Shown here piece by piece: positions 44,556 to 53,835 of a stretch of DNA of 64,000 nucleotides; the stretch's first letter is position 1, and each line of letters starts with the position of its first letter. A program made the position numbers and the translations under genes. The notes beneath the pieces are model-generated. The model did not search any database and had not been told where the DNA came from. It saw nothing but the letters and a program-made list of their open reading frames with translations. The DNA comes from CAIWHR01 sp963713275 (GTDB taxonomy: Bacteria > Pseudomonadota > Gammaproteobacteria > Burkholderiales > Casimicrobiaceae): assembly GCA_963713275.1 (NCBI GenBank), contig CAVQLG010000013.1:245984-309983 (forward strand). The letters are read 5' to 3'.

Positions 44556-46736
44556 ATGCGCCGCCGCATGCCGCTGAATCGCAACTTGGATCGGATTGCC
44601 CGCGCCGCGCTGTGCATGTTGGGCGCCGCCGCGATCACCGTGGCCGCGCCGGTGCCGGCCCACGCGACGGAGAAAGCCAACCTGCGCGTCATGCTGCACC
44701 CGAGCGCCGCGCCTCGCGGAACGTTGCCGGCGCAGCGCCTGGCGAAGCTCGAAGCCGTGGCGGGGAAGAAACTGACGCTCCTGGGCGTGACGCGCACCGG
44801 CGGCCTCGATCTCGCGGTCGAGGCCGTTTCTGATCCGGTGGCATGGCAGGCCGTGATCGGCCGTCTGCGCAACGACCGCGCCGTATTGTGGGCCGAGCCC
44901 GCGAAACCGGTTCCCACCGCCCGCCGCGCGACCCGTGCCGGCGCGACGACTCCGGGCAACAAGCTCCTGGTCCGCCTTGCCGACGGCGTCGCCCCGGATT
45001 GGGCTTCGCTGCTGCCGCGCTTTGCCGAGCGTGCGGGCGTGGCGCTCGCCAAAGGACGGCAGATCGGCGAAGTCTGGGTGCTCGAACTCGCCCAGGCGCA
45101 GCCTCCCGCCCGGCTCGCGCAGATCGCTTCCGCGTTGCAGGACGACCCCGCGATCCGGTATGCCGACCCCGTGCTGCGCAAGCACGCGCGCGCGCTTCCC
45201 AACGACGTCCTCTTCGGCGAGCAATGGGCGCTGACCGATCCGCTCGCAGGCGTCAACGCCGCGGCCGCGTGGAACATCACCCAGGGGCTCTCCAGCATGG
45301 CCATCGCGGTCATCGACACCGGGATCTTGGCCCACCCCGACCTGGAGGGGCGGATTCTCGGGGGCTACGACTTCATCACCAGGGCCGGCGGCGCCCGGGA
45401 CGGCGACGGACGCGATCCGAATCCGCGGGACGAAGGCGACTGGAACGGCAACGGCGCCTGCGAAGGCTATCCGGAGCGAGAGAGCTCCTGGCACGGAACG
45501 TTCATCGCCGGGCAACTCGCGGCCAATTCGAACAACGAGATCGGGGTCGCCGGGCTCAACGGGCGCTCGTCGATCGTCCCGGTTCGCGCGCTCGGGGAAT
45601 GCGGCGGCACCGATATCGACGTGTACGAAGGCATGCTCTGGGCATCGGGCTTTCCCATCGACGGCGTGCCCTCCAACCCGAATCCGGCGAAGGTCATCAA
45701 CATGAGCCTGGGTGGCGAAGGAGCGTGCGCGCAGGCACTGCAGGAAGCCATCGACGACGCCCTTGCGCAGGGCGCCGTCGTCGTCGTCGCCGCCGGCAAC
45801 GAGGCCAGCGACACGCTCAACTTCTCCCCCGCCAACTGCAGCGGCGTGATCACGGTCGGCGCGCACAACAGGCACGGTGAGCGGACGTACTACTCCAATT
45901 ACGGCCGCCGCATCGACCTCTCCGCGCCCGGTGGCGACGGCATCGATCGAGCCGACGCGATTCTGTCGACGTCGAACACCGGCAGCACGGTGCCAGGCGA
46001 GCCGACCTACAACCACGAGGTGGGGACGAGCTTCTCCGCCCCGTACGTGGCGGGGACCGCGTCGCTGATGCTGGCCCGCAACCCCACGTTGACGCCCGGG
46101 CGTGTGCTGGAGATCCTGCAGGGCTCCGCCCGGGAGTTCCCGGCCGGCTCGATCTGCCGGACCAGCGGCCTCTGCGGGGCCGGCATGCTGGACGCCGGCG
46201 CGGCGGTCGCTAACACGCCGCCGGCGACGCTGAATCCGCCCCCCGGTGCGCTTCCCGTCATCGAGTACTACAGCGCAGCGCTCGACCACTATTTCGTCAC
46301 CGCCTCGCCGGAGGAAATCGCCCAGCTCGACGCGGCGACCGATGGCACGTTCCAACGCACCGGCTACTTCTTCTACGCTTACCTCGACCCGGTTTCGGCG
46401 CCGGCGGGGGCCCAACCCGTGTGCCGCTTCTACGGCGCGGACGTCCTCATCAACTCGCACTATTTCACTGCCGACGCCGCCGAATGCGAATTCGTGCGCG
46501 ACCGCTGGCCCGGCGTCTGGCTCCTCGAACTGCCCGCCGCGTTCTATGTCCAGGTTCCGGACGCCGACGGCAAGTGCCCTGAAGACACGCTCGCGGTCTA
46601 CCGCTTCTTCAATAATCGCCGCGACGCGAACCACCGGTACACGATCGACCTCTCTGTCCGGCGCTCGATGATCAACCGCGGCTGGGTGCCCGAGGGAAAC
46701 GGGGCGGCCGCCGCAGTATTCTGCACTCCGGTGTGA
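44556..46736 (+). CDS. Secreted S8 (subtilisin-like) serine protease with C-terminal DUF5648-like domain
   Basis: This 726-residue exported protease has a signal peptide (LCMLGAAAITVAAPVPAHA), an N-terminal propeptide-like region to about 215 and a peptidase S8 domain. The triad is complete: Asp254 (AVIDTGI), His313 (HGTFIAG), Ser492 (GTSFSAPYVAG), with Asn415 (AAGNEA) for the oxyanion hole. A C-terminal domain from about 560 (VIEYYSAALDHYFVTASPEEIAQLD...GYFFYAY) resembles DUF5648, a secreted carbohydrate-or-surface-associated repeat. ATG 44556 follows GAAGGAG. It is a candidate substrate for the type II secretion system encoded at the left edge. Confidence 0.9.
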   Translation: MRRRMPLNRNLDRIARAALCMLGAAAITVAAPVPAHATEKANLRVMLHPSAAPRGTLPAQRLAKLEAVAGKKLTLLGVTRTGGLDLAVEAVSDPVAWQAVIGRLRNDRAVLWAEPAKPVPTARRATRAGATTPGNKLLVRLADGVAPDWASLLPRFAERAGVALAKGRQIGEVWVLELAQAQPPARLAQIASALQDDPAIRYADPVLRKHARALPNDVLFGEQWALTDPLAGVNAAAAWNITQGLSSMAIAVIDTGILAHPDLEGRILGGYDFITRAGGARDGDGRDPNPRDEGDWNGNGACEGYPERESSWHGTFIAGQLAANSNNEIGVAGLNGRSSIVPVRALGECGGTDIDVYEGMLWASGFPIDGVPSNPNPAKVINMSLGGEGACAQALQEAIDDALAQGAVVVVAAGNEASDTLNFSPANCSGVITVGAHNRHGERTYYSNYGRRIDLSAPGGDGIDRADAILSTSNTGSTVPGEPTYNHEVGTSFSAPYVAGTASLMLARNPTLTPGRVLEILQGSAREFPAGSICRTSGLCGAGMLDAGAAVANTPPATLNPPPGALPVIEYYSAALDHYFVTASPEEIAQLDAATDGTFQRTGYFFYAYLDPVSAPAGAQPVCRFYGADVLINSHYFTADAAECEFVRDRWPGVWLLELPAAFYVQVPDADGKCPEDTLAVYRFFNNRRDANHRYTIDLSVRRSMINRGWVPEGNGAAAAVFCTPV

Positions 46737-46861
46737 GCGGGGCGCGGGCGCAAGGCTGCGACGCCGTCTTGCCGATGCAACGGCCGCAGCGCGGCGCATT
46801 CGATGCAAGAGTGCATAAACGGCTTCGTGCATGAAGTGTGCATGTGTGCATCGAGCGGTTT

Positions 46862-46891
46862 TTGCGAGCCCGTTCTCGAGCCGGTTATAAT
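46862..46891 (+). promoter_or_regulatory. Promoter of tRNA-Ser
   Basis: TTGCGA (46862-46867) and TATAAT (46886-46891) are separated by 18 bases, with the mature tRNA starting 11 bases after the -10. The upstream 110 bp are dotted with six TGCAT/ATGCA words. Confidence 0.6.
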
Positions 46892-46901
46892 TGAAATGTT
46901 T

Positions 46902-46991
46902 GGAGAGATGGCCGAGTGGTCGAAGGCGCTTGACTCGAAATCAAGTATAGGCGGAAGCCTATCTAGGGTTCGAATCCCTATCTCTCCGCCA
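46902..46991 (+). tRNA. tRNA-Ser (anticodon CGA)
   Basis: The 90-nt gene has a 7-bp acceptor stem (GGAGAGA/TCTCTCC), D-arm, anticodon arm CTTGA-CTCGAAA-TCAAG with anticodon CGA, a long variable arm (GTATAGGCGGAAGCCTATC region) and T-arm AGGGTTCGAATCCCT. Discriminator G and an encoded CCA follow. The long variable arm confirms serine. The 3' end is the likely attachment site for the integrase that follows. Confidence 0.97.
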
Positions 46992-47219
46992 GTTCGCTGT
47001 TCCAGAGCCGTCCGAAATCGTCCCAAGACGGCCTCCTCCAAGAAGCATTCCCATCAAAATCAATGGCTAACAGGCTGGTGATAGGTACGACACTGTCCGC
47101 CGCGTTGCGACCAAAGCCGGCGTTCCGGTAGTATCTTAGGTAGTGATTCTTGTGCGTCTCGGGTATGAGCACCGTGAGACGGCACCAAGCGCTATCCGAA
47201 AACACTACCGGGAGCAGCC

Positions 47220-48572
47220 ATGCTGACGGTCAGGGAAATCGAGCAAGCCAGGCCACGGGAGAAGCCCTACCGGCTCAACGATGGCGGTTCGCTCTACCTC
47301 GTCGTTCGACCGAGCGGCGCCAAATCCTGGGAGTACCGGTACAAGGCCGGCGGGCAGGTGCGGGCCGTCGTGCTCGGCTCCTACGGCTCGGGCGACAGCC
47401 AACTCGGGCTCAAGGCCGCCAGGGAGAAGCGCGACGCCGAGCGGATGCAGATCAAGGACGGGTCCGATCCGGCGACGCGGCGAAAGATCAGGGCGGAGGC
47501 GGAAAAGGCCGAACTGGAGGAACTCCGCCGGCAGAACCAGGAGAAGCAGGAAGCCGCTCGCCGCGCCAGGGAAGAAGCCGCTGCTGCTGCCCGCACGTTG
47601 AAGGCTGTCGCCGAAGCGTGGCAGAAGGCCATGCTTCCGCACTGGACCGCGGAGCATGCGCACCAGGTCGACCAGTCGCTGACCGATCACGCCTTCCCGA
47701 AGCTCGGCGACAAGGCGATCGCCGCGATCGAGCCGAAGGACATCATCGAGATCCTGTCCGGGATGCTGGCCGATCGGAAAGTGGAAACTGCGCGCCGTGT
47801 GCGGCAGCGGCTCGACGCGATCTTCGAGCAAGCGGTGCTGCACCACAAGCTGCCCGGTAATCCGGTCGCCGCCGCCAGGCGCGAGATCAACAAGCTGGTG
47901 AAGGCCGCGCGCCGGGCCAACCCCGAAGCCAACTTCCCGTGCGTGCCGGTGGCCGAGGTGCCGCAGTTGTTGCGCGCGATGCGCGCGTACGTGGGCACGC
48001 CGACGACGCGCTCGCTGCTGTGGTTCGTGGCGCTCACGGGCTGCAGAACTGGCGAAGCGCGCTATGCGACATGGGACGAGTTCGTCCTCGCTGGCGACGA
48101 TCCGCACTGGCTGATTCCCGCCGAACGGATGAAGGCGGGCAAGCCGCACCGGGTGCCGCTGGCACCGGAGGTAGTTGAGATCCTGAAGGCGCTGCCGCGA
48201 GGGCGCTGGCTGTTCCCTCACCCGACCAAGGCCGACCGCCCGTGCTCGGAGAACGCGATCCTGTACGCACTCGCGGCCATTGGCTACCGAGGCAGGATGA
48301 GCGGCCACGGCTTCCGTTCGCTGTTCAGCACGCTGGCGAACGCGTCGCGGCTGCACGACGCCGACATCATCGAGGCGGCACTCGCCCATGGCGACCCGGA
48401 CAGGATCCGGGAGACGTACAACAAGGCGTCACGGATCGAGCAACACAAGGCGATCGTCGACCTGTACGGCGATGCGCGTCGGAAGCTGGCGAACTGGTAC
48501 GCGGCCGAACTCGCCCGCCTGGAAGCCGGGGCAACGGCGAAGGTGACGGAACTGCGACCGGCAACGGCTTGA
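47220..48572 (+). CDS. Tyrosine-type site-specific integrase (P4/DUF4102 family)
   Basis: The 450-residue integrase has the N-terminal DUF4102 arm-binding domain (VREIEQARPREKPYRLNDGGSLYLVV), an unusually long coiled-coil (Arg/Lys/Glu/Ala-rich, about 75-125), a core-binding domain and the catalytic domain. Catalytic residues visible are Arg in GCRTGEARYATWDE, HGFR, His in AHGDPDRIRETY, and the tyrosine nucleophile in TYNKAS. It begins 229 bp after tRNA-Ser in the same direction, the standard layout of islands inserted at a tRNA 3' end. Confidence 0.95.
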   Translation: MLTVREIEQARPREKPYRLNDGGSLYLVVRPSGAKSWEYRYKAGGQVRAVVLGSYGSGDSQLGLKAAREKRDAERMQIKDGSDPATRRKIRAEAEKAELEELRRQNQEKQEAARRAREEAAAAARTLKAVAEAWQKAMLPHWTAEHAHQVDQSLTDHAFPKLGDKAIAAIEPKDIIEILSGMLADRKVETARRVRQRLDAIFEQAVLHHKLPGNPVAAARREINKLVKAARRANPEANFPCVPVAEVPQLLRAMRAYVGTPTTRSLLWFVALTGCRTGEARYATWDEFVLAGDDPHWLIPAERMKAGKPHRVPLAPEVVEILKALPRGRWLFPHPTKADRPCSENAILYALAAIGYRGRMSGHGFRSLFSTLANASRLHDADIIEAALAHGDPDRIRETYNKASRIEQHKAIVDLYGDARRKLANWYAAELARLEAGATAKVTELRPATA

Positions 48573-48683
48573 CAAAGCGCCGCGCCTGACGGCATCGGGC
48601 GGAAGTAGCACCCTACCGTCGCGATGCTCATGCGGCCAGCGCAATTCGCATAACACAGGTCAGCCCCGCCTGGACATGAGGTT

Positions 48684-48929
48684 ATGCTGCCCCACGGCGA
48701 GCCCGTTTGGGTCGACATGAGCGAAGGCGAATTCACCATGTATGAGGACGGCGGTGCGCATCGCGTCGGGCTGCCGGCCTATTCCATCTCGAAAGTGCCG
48801 ATCGGCAACGCCTAGTATCAGCTCTTCCCGCTGATGGCCCGTTCGCTCGCCGTGCTGCGCGCCGATTTCCTCCAACCCAAAACCAATCGGGTGTGGCTCT
48901 TTTCCGTCGGCCCGTTTCTGTCGATTTGA
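48684..48929 (+). pseudogene. Remnant of a short unknown gene with an in-frame TAG
   Basis: From ATG 48684 the frame reads MLPHGEPVWVDMSEGEFTMY and on to a TAG at codon 44, then continues in the same frame (YQLFPLMARSLAVLRADFL...) to TGA at 48929. Both halves have protein-like composition, and one C-to-T change (CAG to TAG) would explain the stop. I do not recognise the family. The 48.6-48.7 kb gap before it is empty. Confidence 0.4.
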
Positions 48930-49072
48930 CATACAGTTAGCCGTTTTTGCGAGGTCGCTGGGGCACGCTTGTCGCTGGGCTATGCGCTGGGCGGGCGCAT
49001 AGGGCCCGGTGATGGAGATCGATTGTCCGGTCGGGCCGTTGGCAGCGGCCGCTGTTGGCGGCTGGACATTTG
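48930..49072. other. Intergenic region, no feature seen
   Basis: AT content is higher than in the core. No gene, repeat or promoter was recognised. Confidence 0.4.
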
Positions 49073-49383
49073 GGCTCTTCCGGAGAATTTGTGGGTTGCT
49101 TCAGTCCGACGCGGAGCTTAATGCCTTGATACTGAGTGGTTTTCGCGATGAATAAGCCGTAACGATTTCAACCTCAGGTTCAATCGGCAGTTCAATCCGC
49201 TCGGAGCGTTGCAGTGTCAAGTGCGGACGTAGTCCGGCGAAGCGAACACTTGACACCGCGCCCCTCTATTACGCTGGCTGAATGGTCGGATGCGACGCTT
49301 CTACGCATCCGACTATGAAGACGGTCGCGGTGCCCAAGCCACCAAACCTGTGACAATTCACCCACAGATTCTGTTGAGGAGCC
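49073..49383. mobile_element. ISL3-like MITE, copy 1
   Basis: A 311-bp non-coding element has imperfect terminal inverted repeats: GGCTCTTCCGGAGAATTTGT at the left and, inverted at the right, GGCTCCTCAACAGAATCTGT. GGCTCTTCC ends are typical of ISL3-family elements. Inside are two hairpins: GTGTCAAGTG/CACTTGACAC (49214-49223, 49247-49256) and GTCGGATGCG/CGCATCCGAC (49285-49294, 49304-49313). There is no transposase gene, so it must move in trans. Confidence 0.7.
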
Positions 49384-49388
49384 GACAT

Positions 49389-49699
49389 GGCTCTTCCGGA
49401 GAATTTGTGGGTTGCTTCAGTCCGACGCGGAGCTTAATGCCTTGATACTGAGTGGTTTTCGCGATGAATAAGCCGTAACGATTTCAACCTCAGGTTCAAT
49501 CGGCAGTTCAATCCGCTCGGAGCGTTGCAGTGTCAAGTGCGGACGTAGTCCGGCGAAGCGAACACTTGACACCGCGCCCCTCTATTACGCTGGCTGAATG
49601 GTCGGATGCGACGCTTCTACGCATCCGACTATGAAGACGGTCGCGGTGCCCAAGCCACCAAACCTGTGACAATTCACCCACAGATTCTGCTGAGGAGCC
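49389..49699. mobile_element. ISL3-like MITE, copy 2
   Basis: A second 311-bp copy starts exactly 316 bp after the first, and I could see only one base change (49372 T versus 49688 C). It abuts a truncated transposase gene. No target duplication was found around this copy, so tandem duplication or recombination is more likely than fresh insertion. Confidence 0.7.
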
Positions 49700-50451
49700 C
49701 CAAGTATTTGGACAAGGCGCGCGCGACGCTGGCCATGCTGACGCGCCAGGGCTTGAACGGTCCACTGGATGTTGCGATGAAACTGGCGATCGAAGACTTC
49801 ATGGGCCACGCGGCACGCCAGATTGATCAAACCAGGCGCCGCGTCATCGATGGAGAAGTGATCCCCCACGAGGAGAAGGTATTCTCGATTTTTGAGCCGC
49901 ACACCGAGTGGATCAGCAAGGGCAAGGCTGGTGTTCCGGTCGAGCTGGGCGTCAAGGTGTGCGTACTGGAGGACCAGTATCAATTCGTCTTGCACCATCA
50001 AGGCATGGAACGGCAAACCGATGAGCAGGTGACGGTCTCGATGGTGAACGAGGCAAAGAAGCGGTTTCCGAGTTTAGCCGTCTGTAGTTTCGATAAAGAC
50101 TTTCACTCGCGCGAGAACCAAAGCGCATTGAAGGAAGCATTGGACTTGGTCGTGTTGCCGAGAAAGGGCAAGCTGTCGCAGCAAGCGCAAGCGCTCGAAC
50201 AGGCGCCGGATTTCATCAAGACACGCCACCAACACTCAGCGGTTGAGTCGGCGATCAACGCGTTGGAGGTACATGGCTTGGACCGCTGCCCAGACCATGG
50301 CCTCCGTGGCTTTAAGCGTTACGTGGCGTTGGCCGTGGTGGCAAGAAATATCCACCGCATTGGCGCAATTCTGTGGCAACGTGAGCAAGCACGTGCGAAG
50401 AGAAAGCGGAAATACTCTGATCGTGACACCACGTACAAGCTGGCCGCGTAG
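49700..50451 (+). pseudogene. ISNCY-type transposase, N-terminus lost at the MITE junction
   Basis: From about 49700 the frame reads SPKYLDKARATLAMLTRQGLNG..., including EEKVFSIFEPHTEWISKGKAGVPVELGV and HQHSAVESAINALEVHGLDRC, which match the C-terminal catalytic half of ISNCY transposases (full proteins are about 440 residues). The open frame begins upstream at 49606, but those residues come from the MITE. Only about 250 genuine residues remain, so it is inactive. Confidence 0.8.
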
Positions 50452-50531
50452 ACGCTGGCCAGCGCGTCTCGGCAAACAAGCCTGATTCTAGAAATCAGCG
50501 GCTGCGGCCGTCCAGAAAATGACTTTTTAGC

Positions 50532-50942
50532 TTACAAGAATGGAAACTCGTCCGCTCTCGTTGATTGGAAGCCACGACAACGCGGTTTGGTGAAAATTCG
50601 GCCTGCCGCTTTCGAAAAAAACAGGGGTTTTCTGACAGGCACTAGATAGGCCGGATACGTCGACCCGCTGGGCACGCCCGCGGGAGGTGGCAGCTTGGGC
50701 AAGGCGAAGTTGGTAGTGCCATCACCCCCGTATTGCGTACCCAGCAGCGAAAACAGCGCGGTGTACTGCGAGATGGGCAGCAGTTGCCCGTTGCACGCCA
50801 TCCAGCCCCGCGGGACAAAATTGCCGCCGAACAGGATGATCTGTGCGAGGTAGAAGTCCATGATCGAGATTCCGTTTTCCGAGGTTGGGGTCTGTCCGCG
50901 CAATGCGGTCGACAGGCCCGCAGCGAGGGTCGCCGCCGTCAC
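50532..50942 (-). pseudogene. Phage tail collar-domain protein remnant
   Basis: From ATG 50861 the frame gives MDFYLAQIILFGGNFVPRGW and then MACNGQLLPISQYTALFSLLGTQYGG, the conserved start of small tail-collar (microcystin-dependent-like) proteins. It then diverges after TTNFALPKLPPPAGV, and the expected C-terminus is absent. The tail (KPLFFSKAAGRIF...) reads through foreign sequence to 50532. A short leader (MTAATLAAGLSTAL) precedes MDF in frame. Truncation by a rearrangement near the transposase end is likely. Confidence 0.65.
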
Positions 50943-51388
50943 CTTTGGGCAGGGCCATCATAGAGCCGTTCCCGTGCCGCGCACAAGAGGAGGATTTCGC
51001 TGGCACCACCCTCACCTTGCGAACCTGCGCCATGGCCGGTGCGACGATGAGCGCGGCGCCGACACCGCCTGGCAATGGGCAGCCCAGCCATCGCCTGCAG
51101 CGCCGATCTCGTGGGGCAAGACCGCCTGCCGCCCGGACCGCTCTACGTCGGTACCCATCGATGCCACCACCACCGAGCACGGCCGGCCGCGCAGGCTCAG
51201 CATTCGCGCTTGACTGCCCGCTTCAGGGAAGGCGAGTCCTGATTCCATAGGGCCGCTGTGAGTCGTTAGCGCCCATTCGATTCCCGGATGCGCGGTCGTT
51301 CGATCCGCCCCGCATGTGGCTGGCGGGGTATGCGTTTCGATGTCCGCTTTGTCGAGGACCAGGTCGGCATTCCCCAACGGCCATGCCC
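50943..51388. other. Region without a supported gene
   Basis: Open frames on both strands have shuffled-looking composition and no motif. Nothing was recognised here. Confidence 0.4.
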
Positions 51389-51883
51389 TTATTCCGCGCT
51401 GAGGACGCGCTGCACCACGCTGACGCCGATCCCCGGCATCCGGGCGGTCTTCACCTTGCCGATCCCCTGGGAGGCGAGTCTGCGGATACGGTCCTCGATG
51501 CCGCTGCTCACTCTGGACCGACCGAGTGTTCTTCCCTTGGCACGCGTCCGGGCGAGCCCTGCCTTCACCCGCTCTTGAGCCATCGAGCGCTCGAACTCGG
51601 CGAACACGCCCACCATCCCGAACATCGCCTTGCCCGACGGGCTCGAGGTATCCAGTGCCTGCTGGTGCAGGTACAGGTCGACGTTCTTCGCCTGCAGGTC
51701 ACCGAGGAAGCCGACAAGATCCCGCAGGCTCCGACCCAGACGATCCACCGACCAGGCCGCGACCACATCGACCTCCTTCCGGGCCACCGCGCGCAGGAGG
51801 GCATCGAACTGGGGACGCTCCGTCCGGCCCTTGGTGCCGCTGATGCCTTGGTCGGTCGGCGTGTCCTGCCCAGCTAACATCAA
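51389..51883 (-). pseudogene. Serine recombinase (resolvase/invertase), N-terminally truncated
   Basis: The 164-residue frame matches resolvases from GISGTKGRTERPQFDALLRAVARKEVDVVAAWSVDRLGRSLRDLV (landmark SVDRLGRSL) through GKAMFGMVGVFAEFERSM to a C-terminal helix-turn-helix (LASQGIGKVKTARMPGIGVSVVQRVL). The first 30-40 residues, which should hold the catalytic serine (Y-x-R-V-S-T), are missing. The upstream sequence does not supply them in any frame, so it cannot recombine DNA. Confidence 0.82.
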
Positions 51884-51934
51884 CCGCCGGTCGGGTCGAT
51901 GGGCGGCGGTGGATTCTACCCAGGGAAACGTCCA

Positions 51935-52273
51935 TCAATCTCTTCGACCGGCCATCAGTCTTGACTTCCGTTCTTCCAAGGTCGCGATCTGCGATCTGAG
52001 GCTCTTCAACTCGCGATTAATCTTGGCCAGCTCCGCCTTCGTTTGCGTCTGTTGCAGGTAGTCTGCCCCGTGCTTGTCGCGAACCAGCGCCTCAACCTCT
52101 CGCCGAAGCAATCGCAGCCACGGATTTCCGTAGATTGAGTGCTCGCGGTATTGGAGCTTGCCCGCCCGGATTGCCGCAACGATCTCGTCTTGCGTCAGCC
52201 CAAATTCCTTGCGCGCCGTCTTGTCGCTGAGAGTAGCACCCGGGCGTTGCCAATCGGAATCCGTTTCGTTCAT
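51935..52273 (-). CDS. Conserved hypothetical protein with C-terminal coiled coil
   Basis: The 112-residue product (MNETDSDWQRPGATLSDKTARKEFGL...) has a short helix-turn-helix-like first half (LTQDEIVAAIRAGKLQYREHSIYGNPWLRLLRREVEALV) and a C-terminal coiled coil (AELAKINRELKSLRSQIATLEERKSRLM). Similar small proteins are spread across bacteria, but I know of no assigned role; DNA binding is a guess from the first half. ATG 52273 has a weak GACGGGA upstream; ATG 52291 is also possible. Confidence 0.6.
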   Translation of the reverse strand: MNETDSDWQRPGATLSDKTARKEFGLTQDEIVAAIRAGKLQYREHSIYGNPWLRLLRREVEALVRDKHGADYLQQTQTKAELAKINRELKSLRSQIATLEERKSRLMAGRRD

Positions 52274-52318
52274 TGGTCCCGTCCTGCGCAAGTCCGTATC
52301 CTTATCCTTCGCTTCACG

Positions 52319-53208
52319 TCAGACCACCGCGAGGTTCGGATACCGCTTCCTGTAGAAACGCCCCCTGTGCCGCCGGAGTAGAGCGTCGAGGCCGCAGCCC
52401 CCACGCCGGTCCGTCATCATGAACGCGGCCAGAACCGACTGCTCGGCGTGCTCCGCCGCCAGTCTTCTCACAAACCGTGGGCTCAGCTCCTTCGAAAGGA
52501 TCAATCCTCTGACCGCGCGCTCCTCATCTTCGCTGAGGCCCGTGCCTCGGAGTCCCAAGGCCGAGATGATCTGGTTGAATCCCAACGCGATCTCCTTGCC
52601 CTCCTCGGGGTTCCAGAACACGCCGATGCCTTTCTTCTCCTCCAAGATGTCGTCCGGGAGCTTCATCTCCGGCATACGTATCGTTATTGAGGCCATGTCC
52701 TTTGACCAGTTTGGCGACGTGCTCTGGGATTTCCCACGATTGTGGTGGCTGAGCTCCTTCCACCCGTCAGCGGCCATCGACGCGCCATCCGGGTATACGA
52801 GCGAGGTCGCAGCCATGATAGTCGAGGCTCTGCTGGTGAAGGCGCGCGTTCACCTCCATGACCTTCTTCTCGTAGTCGTTCCAATATCGGCACAGGATTC
52901 GTGGGCACCGGCGCTTCATGTCGGACCTGAGGCCCTCGACCATCTCCGGGGTGCTCTTCTCAAACGCGCGCTGCGAGCCTGACCAGTACCACCGGCCCCG
53001 CCAGGGCAGGGCACGAGGCTTCCCAGCACGAGTCGTCCTGTCTTGAAAGCCCGGATCTCAGGGTCTGCGTGCACTGAGTAGCGGTCCCCGCTGTACACGT
53101 CCAGCACGACGATCCCGTCGGACCCGGCTGAGACGACATTGCATTGCGCGTCATTTCGAAAAAACCGGTCCAGCCCAAAGGGGTAGGCGGAGTCGATGTT
53201 ACAGCAAG
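52319..53208 (-). pseudogene. Broken gene for a protein of unknown function (two frameshifts)
   Basis: Three adjacent frames join into one protein of about 290 residues. The first part (NIDSAYPFGLDRFFRNDAQC...VYSGDRYSVHADPEIRAFK) breaks near 53000 in a GGCGGGGCC run. The middle part (RWYWSGSQRAFEKSTPEMVEGL...RRCPRILCRYWNDYEKKVMEV) ends near 52795. The last (DGWKELSHHN...KGIGVFWNPEEGKEIALGFN...YRKRYPNLAVV) runs to 52319. No start codon was found for the first part, so the 5' end is also missing. The family is unknown to me; the start is approximate. Confidence 0.5.
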
Positions 53209-53355
53209 CGTGACCTCAGATCAGACGGCTTTCAAGCCCCCCGTTGGTTTGATCTACGATCTACAGACAGCAAGTCGCAGCGCCGGCGTCTTCTTAGCGA
53301 GGGTTCGCATTTGCCCACTGAGATAAGCGGGATTGCGGTTTGGCCACGTCTTCCA

Positions 53356-53835
53356 TCACCGTCCCCGCCTTGGTGGCCAAAAGGTCGCGCCTTGGCGCCA
53401 CCCCAACCACAAGATCAATGTTGCAAGCAGCGCCAGCATCCAACCGTCAAGCAATGGCACGCCGACAGGGGGACTCGCCTGCGGCTGGGTATCGAACACC
53501 ATGTCATCGATGTTGAGGATGCGGTCGCAGGATAGGGCAGAAGGAAGACACCACTCAGGGCGCACAATAAACCGGGCAATAGGGGTGACGGAACTCACGT
53601 CCAGACGAGAGAGAACGAGGTCTCTTGTTGAATTGATCCCTAGCGCCCCGTAACCCAACGCGCCAAGCGGACGGCACGCAACACAAGGCACAGGCGTTGA
53701 AAGGTCGTCCGCCGTTCCGATCAAGCCGTCAGGGCCCGGCGAGGTTTCGAGGTCAATGACAATCTGAGCGGCCGAAGCGACCGGCAGTCAGAGCACCAGC
53801 AGCGCAATTGCGATGATCGACGCCGTAGTTCTCAT
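53356..53835 (-). pseudogene. Exported protein with sorting-signal-like C-terminus, TGA in the signal peptide
   Basis: ATG 53835 follows an excellent GAGGAG site. The frame reads MRTTASIIAIALLVL, TGA, LPVASAAQIVIDLETSPGPD and on for 159 codons. Except for the stop at codon 16 (53788-53790) this is a clean exported protein. It has a signal peptide, a calcium-site-like GPDGLIGTADDL, four Cys, and a C-terminal VPLLDGWMLALLATLILWLGW helix with an Arg-rich end. That end resembles IPTL/PEP-CTERM sorting tails. The single stop makes it a likely recent pseudogene; translation could restart inside. Confidence 0.6.

Noticed and set aside
53788..53790. TGA as a selenocysteine codon
   Set aside because: It lies in the hydrophobic core of a signal peptide, and I saw no SECIS-like hairpin just after it. 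A nonsense mutation is simpler.
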